This document shows, in pieces, positions 1-10,815 of a stretch of DNA of 64,000 nucleotides. The translations under genes were made by a program, and so were the position numbers. The stretch is from Symbiodinium sp. CCMP2592 (lineage: Eukaryota > Sar > Dinophyceae > Suessiales > Symbiodiniaceae). Each line of letters begins with the position of its first letter. Positions within the stretch are counted from its first letter, which is position 1. The notes beneath the pieces were generated by a model, which was not told the origin of the DNA, ran no database searches, and saw only the letters and a list, made by a program, of their open reading frames with translations. The stretch covers positions 425,993-489,992 of the forward strand of contig CAJNDT010005871.1 in NCBI GenBank assembly GCA_905221615.1. The letters run 5' to 3'.

Positions 1-771
1 GTCGCCCGCCATACCCACCACGGTCGCTCGTCAAGCTCTTTCTACCAGGTCCCGTCCCCGCCAGGGTTCTCGCGCTGGGAGATAAGGGTACCCAATTTTA
101 CTATTGTGCCCCATGGCTAGCAGTGCCAAATCAGGTCTGGTAGACTCGATCTGCTTGGCCAAGCAAACAGATCTCGAAGCGGTAGCGTTCAGTGGTACCG
201 GCCGCCGCCGGGCGCGGGCGGCCAATGGCTTGGGATTTGATTACTAAAGCAAGCCACGCCCAATCCGCGTCTTTGTTCGCAATGTGGGGAGGGAGGGGGA
301 GGGGCTTCTTTCAAGGGTCTAGGGTTTCTAGGTTCCCGAGTAGTACCTTGTAGAACCCGGTAAAGTCCTTCTAAAACTCTGCAAAGCCCATATATAACCA
401 TGTAAAGCCCCCTGTAGAACCCGTAGGCTTTTCACCGGCGCCCTCTCAGTCGCGAAAAGGTATCTAAGTGCTTTGCCCGTCGTCTTCTTCGCCATGTGCC
501 ATGCAGCTCGGCATCTGGATCCAGGTTTTTGGGGTATAGGCTTTTAGAGTTGAGACTTTGGGGGGTTAGAGCTGTAGATGTGTAGTAAAGGGTTTAGAGT
601 CTAGAGTGTAGGGCGAAAGGTTTTGGACTTTCTTTCTAGCATTCAGGGGTCCTACGCAAAAGGTAAGTGGTCATCCTGAGGGGCTGTATGTCAAGGGTTG
701 GAGTTGAGTCGCAGAGACCGCTTGGCCTTCTTCAGCTACTGGAATTTTGGCTTGGTCTTTCAAGTTTCAAA
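1..771. other. gene-poor flank, no gene seen
   Basis: I see no coding region that I can support; the open frames are short and have no recognisable motif. The stretch holds degenerate telomere-like words (CTAGGGTTTCTAGG near 320, GGGTTTAGAG near 588) and repeated 'CCTGTAGAACCC'-type words between about 340 and 425. Confidence 0.5.
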
Positions 772-874
772 TGGGTGATTGTCAAGATTATGATCCCTTT
801 TTTGGTCTTTATTATAATACGGCCCCTAATATTTAGGGTGCCCAAAAAGGGACCATAATTTTGACAACTACCCA
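772..874. mobile_element. MITE family A, copy 1
   Basis: This is a 103-bp palindromic element with ~30-bp terminal inverted repeats starting TGGGTGATTGTCAA and ending TTGACAACTACCCA. The same ends recur at 48,710, 54,434 and 63,638. It is flanked by a short direct repeat (AAT on both sides, if the first T is counted with the target). There is no coding capacity, so it would be moved by a transposase encoded elsewhere. Confidence 0.75.
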
Positions 875-3300
875 AATGGATTCAGGTTTACGGTATAGTG
901 GTTTGCAGCTGCAGGCGAGGTCTGCATGTCCAACGCAGAGATGTGGCATCAGGTCTGCATGCAGGCTGTCTGGGCTAGTGAGAAGTACCAAAGAAGTACT
1001 TGTCGTTGTTGCCTACAAGGTTACGAGGCATCTGGATGTGCTATGCCAATGCTGCAGCAGGGAAAATTAAGCATGAGAAGAACACAGATGTGTCCTTTTG
1101 TACTGTACCTATAGTCTCATTGTAGTCCCTGTTTGGGTTTACTTTAAAGGATCCTAAACAAATAGCTGGTTAAACAAAAACAACAAACTACAAAGCTTCG
1201 CAAATAGACCCTCGGCGTTCCACTGTGCCTGTGCGGAAGCGGGTCCTCGGATGTCTCATCGAATGAGCCCCAGCGACACCGTCGAGTCGCTGACTGCTCT
1301 CTTTTCCAGATTTTTGCTGGTGGAGGGGATCAGTCTAAATTATTGCCATAGCACAGGAAGCGCATGAGTAGCTTCGCACAACTGCGGTGGCATCTGGCAT
1401 TAGCTTCCTCCGAAATGCCTACAAGTCAGCGGGCTCATAATCATTACGGCATGTTCTGAGCGATGGGGTCAGATTTTTGACTGTTATGGATCCTCAAAAA
1501 GTCAGAGATGCTGTTCTGAAGAAACTACAGGGTTTATTCTGGCGCCGTCCATAGGGTGTGCACCCAACCGAGGACTGTCGTATAGGGCTTTATATAGGGG
1601 TTTGGGGTTCCGGAGTTGGTGGTGTAGGATCCAGGGGTACAGGGTTTTGGACTCGCGATTCCAAACTTGTGGCATTGAGCTGCGGGTTTGCGGGTCAACA
1701 GGCTTTAGCGCATGATGAGCTTCACAAGAAGCAACATGAACTGTAAACGCACTGAAATCTACCGACCCTGCCCAAACCTTATCGATACAAAGAGCGTAGA
1801 CAACCAGCGAAAAGAAGTGAGGTTGAACCCTACAACCCCAATCCTCTGAATGCGCAGGCCAGAGTCATTCCAGGTGTGGCGGAGTCCATGATTAGCCCTG
1901 AGGATTTCGAGGCATCTCAGGGTTTGGGGGCTTTTTGGGGTTGCTTGAGGGCGTTGAAATTTGGGGTCTAGGAGCAAGGGGTGGAAGGTCTGGCTAGACT
2001 TGAGCCCTGTGGTAAAGAAGGGTCTTTCGGGCTCTTGGCGCACGCTGGAGGACGGGATGAAAGTTCTTGCGTTGTGAACCTCAAGAATATTAACATTTCC
2101 TTCGTCCCTATATAGATTTACTGTAACATACCCAGAAGCGCTACGTTAAGGCCCCCGTGATAGGGTGGGATGAGGGCTTCTTAGGCGCTAGGTTGGTGCA
2201 GCAATCATCGAAGTCTGAACGATCGTCCCTGGCAGGTGCTATGGGCGCTCGCGGCTGTGGCATCTTGAAAGCAAAACACCACGTACCTCCCTCCCTCGTT
2301 ATTATTATAGTACTGGCACGATTGTCATGACTACTGCTCTTTATCATTACTGTCACACCAGAAGTTTGGGCAAGTCGAGCTTGACATCAAGCTGCACTCT
2401 AGGTAGGGGTAACATGGCCGTTTTAAACGCTAAACCGCCACACCAAATCCGAGAGCGTGCCGGTCATCGTCGAAGGGCCACACAATCACCCCCGAATGCC
2501 AGGACATGCCTCAGGTTCGCCCAATTTCAAGCTTCAGACACTCGAAATCCTGAAATCTGGGGTTGCCTGATGTGCCACGTCTGACCTATGAAAGTGTGGA
2601 GTCCAAGGTCTTCCAGCGCAATGATGCTGCATAGCACATGAACACGTCGCCGACCCTTCAGCAAGTCTTGAACATGTCAGTATGTACCAGCTGCGCATAA
2701 ATGTCTAGCACCTATAGATATATATATATATGTATGAATGTCAATGTATATGCACGTACCACACGGGTAGATACTGTCATAACTTATTGGGTCTTTATTA
2801 CGGGGCCAGTATTCAAGAAGCGCGGTAGTATCCGCAAACCACGACTCACCCTCATTGCGAGCACCTACAGCACCAACACCTCTACCACCCACCGCACCTT
2901 GATAAGCCCCTTGTCACGGTTGATTACTTCTTGTACAAGTATTGACGCTTTTACTGCTATGATTGCCGTTAGTGTTAGAATTTCACCTATAGCGACGATT
3001 GCTGGCAGCACTAGTGTTGCTGTTATTTCTGCGGCTGGTTTCCAAGACCTAACACCCCAAATCCGGTAAGTGCCGAGGTGAACTCCGTTTTCTCCTTCCT
3101 CTGGGATTTGGTCATGGATTGGGGCCTTCTCCACCTGACGCCACTTGGGTGTTCCTCTTATTGGCTGTAACCTCAACTTTTCAACTTGTTTGGTTCAGTA
3201 CTCGATTCTGAAAGTTTCAACGTTCATTTCCTTGGGTTTTGGGCCAGTGAGTCCTAAAGGTCAGAGGCCATCCCGGCTCTGATAGTCGCATGGGGAGGGT
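875..3300. other. gene-poor stretch
   Basis: There is no supportable gene. Short open frames, the longest about 120 codons at 2701-3069, lack recognisable domains. A short TATATATATA tract lies near 2716. The sequence looks like unique or decayed intergenic DNA. Confidence 0.45.
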
Positions 3301-3308
3301 AGGAAGGG

Positions 3309-3351
3309 CGGGGGGGGGTTTGGGGGGTTTTGGGGGGTTTAGGGTTTAGGG
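3309..3351 (+). repeat. G-run tract grading into TTTAGGG
   Basis: Runs of nine, six and six G separated by TTT or TTTT lead directly into two TTTAGGG units. The layout fits the loose pattern for an intramolecular G-quadruplex (four or more G-runs with short loops). It appears to be a telomere-like seed with slipped G-runs. Confidence 0.6.
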
Positions 3352-6131
3352 AAGGGCGGAGTCTATCTCGGATCCTACTCATCGGGCTCCACAGGTGAAG
3401 TCCCTTCTTTACTCAAACGTTGTTATAGTTGGTTAACACTTTAGATTTTATGGCTACTGAAACCCAACAGGGAATAAAAAGAACGCAGATTTTCATACTA
3501 TCCCCAACATGAACGATCAAGGTGGCCAGTGGGGAAAGGCTTTGGGGCTTCTGGAGCTTTCGGGTCATGGAACTCTTGCTTTTAGCTTCAGAGTTTAGGT
3601 TAGAGGCTAGAGGGTTTTTAGCCCTTAAAAACCCTAAACCCGTTAGAGGGTAGCGGTAAAGAGCTTTAAACTTGAGAACCAGGAAAACCCTAAACCCCAA
3701 AGCCCTGTACAAACACAGGATTTAGGGTTTAGGGCAGACTTTGAAAGGGGAGTCTCTCCTCTCGACGAGGGCACTTGTCCCACGAAACTCGAAGCCGGGC
3801 ATGTGTACGGAGCCCTAAACCCTAAACCGCTGTTTGGGTTTAGGGCTTATCTGTTTGAGCTCATGAGGCCCAAAGCCTCAAGCCTTTGTGCTTGTCTAAA
3901 TGCTTCTTTGGCCGTAGAACCTTAAGGGTTGCCCAAGGGGTTGTTGAGTGGCTATTACGTCAAGAGGCAGCACAACCCCAAGCAGCGGTGTGATACCAAC
4001 ATCCGCGAATGAAGGGTTATACTATACCAGCAGTCTTGATTTTGTTAGTGTAATTCCGAGGGATTTCGTGGGAGCTGTTGATTTGAGGAATACGCTTCCT
4101 TGTAGTAACATAATGTACTAAAGTACGATAGACTACAAAATGTCATAACGGATTATACTCTACTGTGATATTCAATATTGTTCCACATGTTTCATAATGA
4201 GTCATAGTCTATTGTGATATTCAATGATGTACCATGGCATTTGAAAACTGTTGTCCCCCTTTTAAGGCCTGGAAAGCCGGCTCACTTCGGACTGCGCCCC
4301 GTGCTTTTGCTTCTTGCACTTCGGTTTGGTCTACTTAGGATATGCCCTGAGGCTCCATATACCAATATATTGTTCCTCTAAGGGTTCCCCTAAGGGTTCC
4401 TTGCAGGGTTCTACAAGGTTTTACGGCTTAATCTATGTACCAATAGAGACTTCGGCCTTAAGGGGTTCCTTCAAGGCCTAAGTACATACCCTACGGGTAC
4501 ATGGGAAGGACTTAGGGTTTAGGGTTGAAGTGTTTGGGATGTAGGCTTTTAGGGTGTTGACTTAAAGTGGACCCTGGCGATTAACGCCCTAAAGGCCCTT
4601 AAAGACATGTTGCCTGCTTTCGCCAGATCTCTATGGTATTGTTCTTGGGATCGAGCTTCAGGATGATACACATTGTTGGTTTGTGCTTTCTTTCTTTCGG
4701 CCGTTGGGAGTTGCAGTACTTTGAGTTTTTGATTTCGGATTTAAGTTTTTTGGCTTCCGGGTGGGAAAAAGGTGCGAACCAAGGCGTGCAGGCTCAGGCA
4801 ACCGAGGAATCCACACCCTTCTGCTTTTACTGAAACCCTAAACCCTAAAGCCCTAAACGTAATACTCAAAAACGTGCAAACAAACCACAGAAACTGCGTC
4901 ACTCGTTGGGGTACCTGTCCTTACTAAACCATACAAGCCTTGAACCACCCTTCTACATCAAACTGTAAAGCTGTGAAGAATAGGGGGCCCACATGCGCCG
5001 ATGCACACAGTGTCACGCCACGCACCCAACCGTGCTCACCATCCACTCCGATGCTCCATCTGCCCTGTAACTAAGGGGGTCCCCAGGGACACGATGCACA
5101 TGGGGTCAGGGCTCCTGGTTTCTTCGGTGTTTTTCTTCGGTTATTTCGGTGAAACCCTGTCTGCCATGGACCTCGTTGTGTCAAACCAAGTGCTGGATGC
5201 CTCTGACTCAGCTGTGGTATGCAAACAAAATACTGTGGGAAACATGCCGAGCCAGGGCTTTCACAGAACAGGCTATACAATGGAGGCTGTACTCCGGGCT
5301 GATCTCAACCACCTGAAGATCGCATTTACTGTGTTTGGGGACTGTACCTCATGCTCGCCTCAGCTATCCGATGCCTGCATACCTGCGCCTTTGCTTCATG
5401 GCAATGTTGCGAGGCTACAGTACACTGGGGCGTGACACACGAACAACGGCTGAGCTTCCATGCACTCCGGACTGAAACACGGAGGCTGTACTCCGGGCTA
5501 TTAGCCATTGGCTACTGGCGAAATGGAGCAGGCTCCCTTACGTGGCAACAACCCGGAGGCTGCACTCCGATGGTACAGAAGTGCCGGGCTGCGCGAAGGC
5601 TTTTCTGCTGAGTTGGAGGAGGCCATGGAGCCACCAGGACTTTCTTGCATGACGGAGGAGGCTGCACTCCACTGACACAGAAAGCATTGCTCGCGTAAGT
5701 CAGCCTGACTCTTGGAGGTGTGTGAGATGGGAAATGCTACGGAATGCACGCAAGACTGTTGGCAGACCCTGTGAGTTGCGGAGTTGGAACTGTGCCGAGT
5801 GGGCAAGCTGCCGGTACAGAGACCACGACAGAACTGTTGTTGCGAGTTGAAGTAGGACAAAACATGCGTACAAAGTGATCGAGACATGTATGTGACTGCT
5901 GAGCCTGTACAGCGAGCCGTTCATTTGGCTGAAGAAACATTAACAGCAGCTTTCCTTGAAGGATTGTGAAATTCGTCCATTGGAGACAGTTTTATGCATG
6001 GCACCTGTCCACCAAATGCCAGACCTCGCGAGCGGACATTGCCATCCAGCCATGCGAGAGGGAAAAAAGCCCTAAACCCTAAACCCGAACCCCTTAAAGG
6101 AGCCCTTCCAGGCCCTTACCTGTAGTCCCTA
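3352..6131. other. gene-poor stretch with telomere-like islands
   Basis: There is no supportable gene. CCCTAAA/TTTAGGG words occur near 3630, 3720, 3815, 4510, 4835 and 6070. Two imperfect copies of a ~58-bp AT-rich unit (sharing GTGATATTCAAT) lie at about 4155-4235. A 144-codon ATG-initiated frame at 5001-5435 has no recognisable domain and overlaps the hairpin-repeat zone described separately; I do not call it a gene. Confidence 0.4.
5282..5671 (+). repeat. four dispersed copies of a short hairpin
   Basis: The word GGAGGCTGTACTCC, or its variant GGAGGCTGCACTCC, occurs at about 5282, 5481, 5556 and 5658. Each copy can fold as a GGAG/CTCC hairpin with a six-base loop, and several are followed by GGGCT. 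Spacing is irregular (about 200, 75 and 100 bp), so it is not a simple tandem array. Function is unknown. Confidence 0.5.
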
Positions 6132-6286
6132 CTGTTGATGATATAAATCCTGCATGACCCATACATAATCAGGAATTCTCCATACTTCCCATAGTTGGCG
6201 GTCCTTCACGTAATGAATGCAGTGTGTATATATATATATGCATATATATATATATATATCATCATCATCAGCATCATCATCAACTG
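6132..6286. mobile_element. MITE family B, copy 1, interrupted by a TA/ATC microsatellite
   Basis: The left end reads CTGTTGATGATATAAATCCT and the right end ATCATCAACTG, with TA on both sides, as in family B copies at 7574, 37,287 and 41,681. The right arm contains an expanded (TA)n run followed by ATC repeats at about 6227-6283, which lengthens this copy to 155 bp. Confidence 0.65.
6227..6276. repeat. (TA)n microsatellite inside MITE B1
   Basis: Alternating TA with a single GC break runs into ATCATCATCATCA. It lies in the right arm of the MITE. Confidence 0.8.
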
Positions 6287-7571
6287 TAGGGGTTGTAGAC
6301 TGTGCATCCCTCAGAGGAGAGGGTTTTGGGTTGCGTAGCTAGGGTTGCGTGGAGTGGTGAGGTCAGGTTCAGGATTTGCAGGACAAGTGGGATCATCTAG
6401 TCGTCATAGTGCCAACTTCGGAAGTCTAAACTTTCCCAGGTCACTGGTGTATCGGCCCAGCTCGGTCTGTAAGTGAAATTTCGACATGGACCTGAAAGCC
6501 CGTTGAGCCACCCAGCTCTGACAAGCTCCAAGACTCATCGAACAGTTCGATGCAGAGCCGAAACACAGACCACATGGAATGCTCTGTCATCTCATTACAG
6601 GACAACCTTAGATCCCACAGCCCGGTTTCTGAACCTTCCAGTAAACCGCCCGTCCCACCCTCTTAAAGCTTAAGCGTTCCTGCTTGAAGGGGGCCCTCTT
6701 ATCGAACCCTAGAGGACCCTGTAAGGGGACCCTTCTAGAGACTATAAAAACCTACGGTACCCTTTAAGGGGACCCTCTCGTATTATAGAGCCCAAAAGTA
6801 ACTATAGCACCCCGTGAGGATTCCTCCTTCAAGGCTTCCTCCTTTCCCCTAAAACTCTAAACCCTCAACCAGAAACGAGCCCTTAAAAAAAGCAAAAAGT
6901 GGACTTAACGCCTGAAGCCATGCCTGTTTTGTGCGAGTGTGTGAGTCGAAACCCTCAACCCCTAATTAGTTTCAGGTTCCCTGGCCCTGCTCTTCTGTAC
7001 TACTTTGCTGTGTTCCTGAACTTCATCGGCCGCACCTTGTGGCGCGGAGCTCAGGCCTTTGCGCTTCCAGGGGACTTAGGTTGACAGCTTAGGGTTAAGA
7101 CTACGCTTTGAGGTGGATTGTTTGCTTTACGTCCTTAGATCTTGCAGGCTTTCTCAGGCTTCTTATAGTCCCCTGACGAAAGGCATCTTGCTACGGATGG
7201 ATATCCTTGGGCTTGAGGGCGGAGGCGGAGGGTGTCCTTGATAGTGGTAACGGGTCTCCAGTCAGTCTCAAGGCCCAGTTTGCCCAAAAACTTGCGGCTA
7301 GTTCGTGGCTTCAGTGGTGCCTGAGGTGGGGGACGACGGGGTTTGCAGTGGTCACGGCTTGAGGCTTCAGGGCCGCGAGGTGCAGCTCATCGGAGTATGG
7401 GTGCGCGTTTGTTTTGGGTCCATTGTGAGGTTGCTAGCAGTGCAAGAACCGCAGATAATAAAGCCTCGAATTCCTGAACAAGGCCCGCAAAATCTCTGAT
7501 TCTTGGAACCCGACCTAGACTGTCAACTCGAAGTTCTAATCCTTTGTCTGGACGCACGCCTCAAAAGGTCG
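6287..7571. other. gene-poor stretch
   Basis: There is no supportable gene. The sequence carries repeated AAGGGGACCCTTCT-like words at about 6720-6780 and scattered telomere-like words. Short frames (up to 66 codons) lack motifs. Confidence 0.4.
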
Positions 7572-7573
7572 TA

Positions 7574-7674
7574 CGGTTGATGATATAAATCCTGCATTAC
7601 CTTAAGGACCCTAAACTATGGGAATTATGGTATATTCCTTATTACGGGCCATGCAGGATTTATATCATCAACCG
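7574..7674. mobile_element. MITE family B, copy 2 (intact)
   Basis: This is a nearly perfect inverted repeat. CGGTTGATGATATAAATCCT at the left mirrors the right end AGGATTTATATCATCAACCG. TA flanks both ends, consistent with a TA target duplication as made by Tc1/mariner-type transposases. It has no coding capacity and is the cleanest copy of the family in the window. Confidence 0.85.
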
Positions 7675-7737
7675 TAGCAGTTTCATCTACATGATCCTAC
7701 AACTCTGTGGGCCTTCTGAATTTGGGGTTACAGGCAT

Positions 7738-7852
7738 AAGCCCTAAACCCCTAAAGCCTAAACCCTAAGCTCCTAAACCCTTAAAACCTCAACTCTAAAC
7801 CCGTAACCCTTAAAACCTAAACCCTAAGCCCCTAAACCCCTAAAACCCAGTA
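7738..7852 (-). repeat. degenerate CCCTAAA array
   Basis: About fifteen variants of CCCTAAA, CCTAAAACC and CCCCTAAA run head to tail. It resembles an interstitial telomere tract (G-rich strand is the minus strand) that has drifted. Confidence 0.7.
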
Positions 7853-8452
7853 GCCTGATTCTCGCTGCTTGCTGCTCTGTTCTTTGAGGTCGCTGCGCTG
7901 GTCTGAGCAGGCCGGGGACCATTAGGTAGGGCTTTGGGACATTTTATGTGTTCCCTTATTGTGCGTAAGAGGATCTTATTTACTAGTTTTTCTGAAAAGC
8001 TTTACAAAGCCCCACCCCACCTACTTCACGGTTGTCGGGATTTAGGGTTCGAGCCCTTCAGGGGATGGTGTCTGTAGGCTTTGGGAGGTCCGGGCTTCTA
8101 GGTGTTGTGGTCGTTTGCCGCATATCGGATCTTTGGTGTGTTTTAGGGCTGTATCGTGGTTTATTCGGGCATTTTAATCTTCTGCTGTCCAAATTTCCAG
8201 GCCTTCTCGGGGGTTTTCGAAGAACCTGCCAGGATGTCGTTGCGCGCAAGGGCGGCATGGCTAAAGCCTAATTAGTCCATCGTGTCTCCGCTTTTTCTCG
8301 AGCAGACCAGGACTGCAACACCCGGAATGCCCGCTACCGCAGGTACATGGACGTTTGCGTTATTGTGTTCTTCTAGGGTTGGCGTTTAGGCTCTGGCGTG
8401 TGGGGTTTTGGCCACGAGCAGTGTTCCGATGCGTACTTCTAGGATTTAGGTA
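7853..8452. other. gene-poor stretch
   Basis: There is no supportable gene. A 79-codon plus-strand frame at 8032-8271 starts within telomere-like sequence and has no recognisable domain. Confidence 0.4.
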
Positions 8453-8548
8453 CCCAGAGACTCCAATATCGCGTACGTAATTAAGGGTATATACCTTAAG
8501 TCATATTAGGGATCCCAGTATTGAGTAAGGGATATCGGAGTCTTTGGG
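8453..8548. mobile_element. MITE family D, copy 1
   Basis: The ends read CCCAGAGACTCCAATATC and GATATCGGAGTCTTTGGG, flanked by TA on both sides. The interior carries the family words AATTAAGGGTATATACCTTAA. Other copies are at 8780, 19,054 and 56,952. Confidence 0.75.
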
Positions 8549-8779
8549 TAGACACTAGGGCCGACTTCTCCATGGGTAAAGCACGATAGATGCTGCATTC
8601 GGACCGCCGCTGAGGGTAGCTGTCGGGTGTCGCTACAGAGGAGAATAGAGTGTTGAGCTTAAGCTTAAAACTTCTTTTGCGCCGCGACGGTTTGGGGCTC
8701 GGCAGGGCTACAATGGGCTAAAGCTTATTTTTGCGGCTTGCAAGTCTGATAGAGAGTACAAGGTTCCGGGCCGGCCATG

Positions 8780-8888
8780 CCCAGAGACTCCAATATCCCT
8801 GAATTAAGGAATATACCTTGAATTATAGTAGGATCCCTCATATGATTTTCGGTATATTCCTTAATTTTGGGATATTGGATTCTCTGGG
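8780..8888. mobile_element. MITE family D, copy 2
   Basis: The ends read CCCAGAGACTCCAATATCCC and GGGATATTGGATTCTCTGGG, with the AAGGAATATACCTT core. It is 230 bp downstream of copy 1. Confidence 0.8.
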
Positions 8889-9706
8889 TATACTATACAG
8901 GCTGCAGGACGACGCTTATAGATGTGTGCTTGGTGTGCAGGGCAAGCACCAGAGCCCATTTTACATACAACGTGACACTGAATCCAAAGCAGTCATCGAA
9001 TCTAGAATCTAGGTCTTACCTTGAACCTTGAGATCCTAAGCCTTATTCGAAAGCCAAAAGCCTAAGCCCATCAACAACGAGGGTTCCGAATTCCCTCGCT
9101 ATTGGTTTAGGATTTCGGGCTTAGGGCCAAAAGGGCGAAAGATTTACAGAATTTAGGGCGATGGCGGTGCCAAGCTGACGAGTTGAAGTGTGCAGAGCAC
9201 GCCAGCAGCAGATCCTCCTTGGAACGGCCTGGTGCGAGGCATACCGAAAGATGCACGGTGTTGACTGGGATATCCTAGTCCTGGTTACATGGTGGTGCAG
9301 CGCTGTCAACCCGAAACATCCTGAACCCGATAAGCCCAGTCCTAAGCTCATAAAATCCATTTAACTTTCCTCAGCCGCTTCCTTAAATACCATACTTCCT
9401 CACCCGAAAACCCAAAGCCCTAAACTCTCATAACCTCCGTCGAAAACCACCGAAAACCTAAACCCCCGACCCCCTAAAGCTTTCAAAGCCCACGAAACCC
9501 CTTATAAACCCTAAACCGCTTAAACCCTGCTTTCGGACTCATTGCGAGGAGGAAAAGGGCCAAAAACAAAAAAAACAAAAACTTACAAACCCTAAAACCT
9601 AAACCGCCTTATATAAACCGAGCCTCGAGCCCAAAGCGCCGGCCGGGAGGCGACGGTGTTTCTAGGCGCCTTCTTCCTCTCGAGCGTGCAGCAGTCAGCA
9701 GAGGCT
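8889..9706. other. gene-poor stretch with CCCTAAA-rich tail
   Basis: There is no supportable gene. From about 9410 to 9610 the strand is rich in CCCTAAA-like and CCTAAACC words, indicating a decayed telomere-like tract. Confidence 0.4.
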
Positions 9707-9815
9707 TTTCTTAGGGTTACTTAGAAAAAATTTTGAATTTTGGTGTTATTATTTTTGAATTTAAAACAATTCACTTAGAAATAATTTTTTAATTTTTGGT
9801 TATAATCCCTAAGAA
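9707..9815. mobile_element. AT-rich MITE-like element
   Basis: A ~109-bp AT-rich island in GC-balanced DNA begins TTTCTTAGGG and ends CCCTAAGAAA, so it has terminal inverted repeats of about ten bases. The interior holds two related AT-rich blocks around ACTTAGAAA. I see one copy only in the window, so the assignment is tentative. Confidence 0.45.
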
Positions 9816-10324
9816 ACAGCTAAAATTATAATTTTTGCTAGGGTTCTAAGTTCTTTGGGGGGAGGGGGGGGGACGGGTTGAGGGTTTGAGGGTTCAGGAT
9901 TTTCGGGTAGCGGGTTGTGGGTTTAGGATTTAGGATTCTGAGGTGTTTGGGTGACATTGGGTCTGGGGTTTTGGGTTTTGGTGGGCGCAGGGGGGGTGGG
10001 GGCCCGGTTCAGCTAGAGTCCTTCAAAGGATTCCTTTAATGGGTCTATCAGTGCACCGTAGGGTTCCGGGTTTGGGACAACCGAGACTTACGCTTGAAAT
10101 TTCAGGGGCCGGGATCCTTATGACAATCATCCTGAGGGCTTAACTTCCATATGCATAGTTCTCTAAATTAGGCCCGTTGTAGCTTCCCAAAACAGTACGG
10201 CACCCTCAAAAACAGGACCCTAAAAGGGAACGACTGCGTATGATACCACAGGAGGATTGGAACAGCTTACCAAGCCAACACGAAGCGCTGAGCCCGATCC
10301 TACCTTGCGGGATTGACCGGTTAA
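9816..10324. other. gene-poor stretch
   Basis: There is no supportable gene. It contains G-rich runs near 9857-9872 and 9989-10003 and GGGTTT words, and otherwise nothing recognisable. Confidence 0.4.
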
Positions 10325-10408
10325 TGTAGGGGCCTTAATAATTAGAATAGGCTTTGGCGGGTATAAGGAACTCCACAAAACCCTATTGTAGTTATTAAGG
10401 CTTCTACA
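10325..10408. mobile_element. MITE family F, copy 1
   Basis: The left end TGTAGGGGCCTTAATAATTA mirrors the right end TAGTTATTAAGGCTTCTACA. Related ends occur at 11,600, 19,720, 46,675 and 55,614. It lies about 40 bp upstream of the U6-like sequence. Confidence 0.65.
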
Positions 10409-10445
10409 GCAGGTTATGGTGTTTGAGCTTAGAATCCTAAACCCT

Positions 10446-10512
10446 ATACAGAGAAGATTAGCATGGCACCTGTGCAAGGATGACACGCACAACTCGAGAA
10501 GTGTACCAAGTT
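10446..10512 (+). pseudogene. U6 snRNA sequence, 5'-truncated
   Basis: The segment begins ATACAGAGAAGATTAGCATG, which matches the universally conserved U6 block: the ACAGAGA box that pairs with the 5' splice site, then the AGC triad. It continues through an internal stem-loop with two changes and the GGATGACACGCA block. U6 is the catalytic small nuclear RNA of the spliceosome. The 5' stem-loop and upstream ~44 nt of a normal U6 are missing; CCTAAACCCT sits directly in front. No clean terminal T-run follows. It is therefore a fragment or retroposed copy rather than a working gene, although the core is well preserved. Confidence 0.85.
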
Positions 10513-10713
10513 GTAAACCCCGAAAAACATAACCCCCAAACCCCAAAAGCCGAATCTGCACCTCCCTGCGCATTCGGCGAGCCGCAAGGTGATCCGCCGT
10601 TGCCTATGGAACGTTTTCAGAGTTGCTTGGCCCATGTCAGCAGTGTACCTTAGGGCTCCTTTAAGGGTTCCTTTAAACGTTCCTATAAGGGTTCCAGAAC
10701 GGGTTTAGGGTTT
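10513..10713. other. no feature seen
   Basis: Short spacer between the U6-like sequence and the family C element. Nothing recognisable apart from repeated AAGGGTTCC words near 10,660-10,690. Confidence 0.4.
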
Positions 10714-10815
10714 AGGAGTTTCCACAAATCAGGGGTACCATATTTTGGGGTCCTTATAAAAAGGATCCTACTCTTTAGGCTACTACATTAGGGTCTCGTA
10801 TTTTCGGAAACTCCC
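10714..10815. mobile_element. MITE family C, copy 1
   Basis: The ends read AGGAGTTTCC and GGAAACTCCC, with the family core GGGGTCCTTATAA...GGATCCTACT. Better copies are at 44,231 and 63,462. Confidence 0.7.

Noticed and set aside
5001-5435. 144-codon ATG frame
   Set aside because: No domain, overlaps dispersed hairpin repeats, and no nearby coding context.
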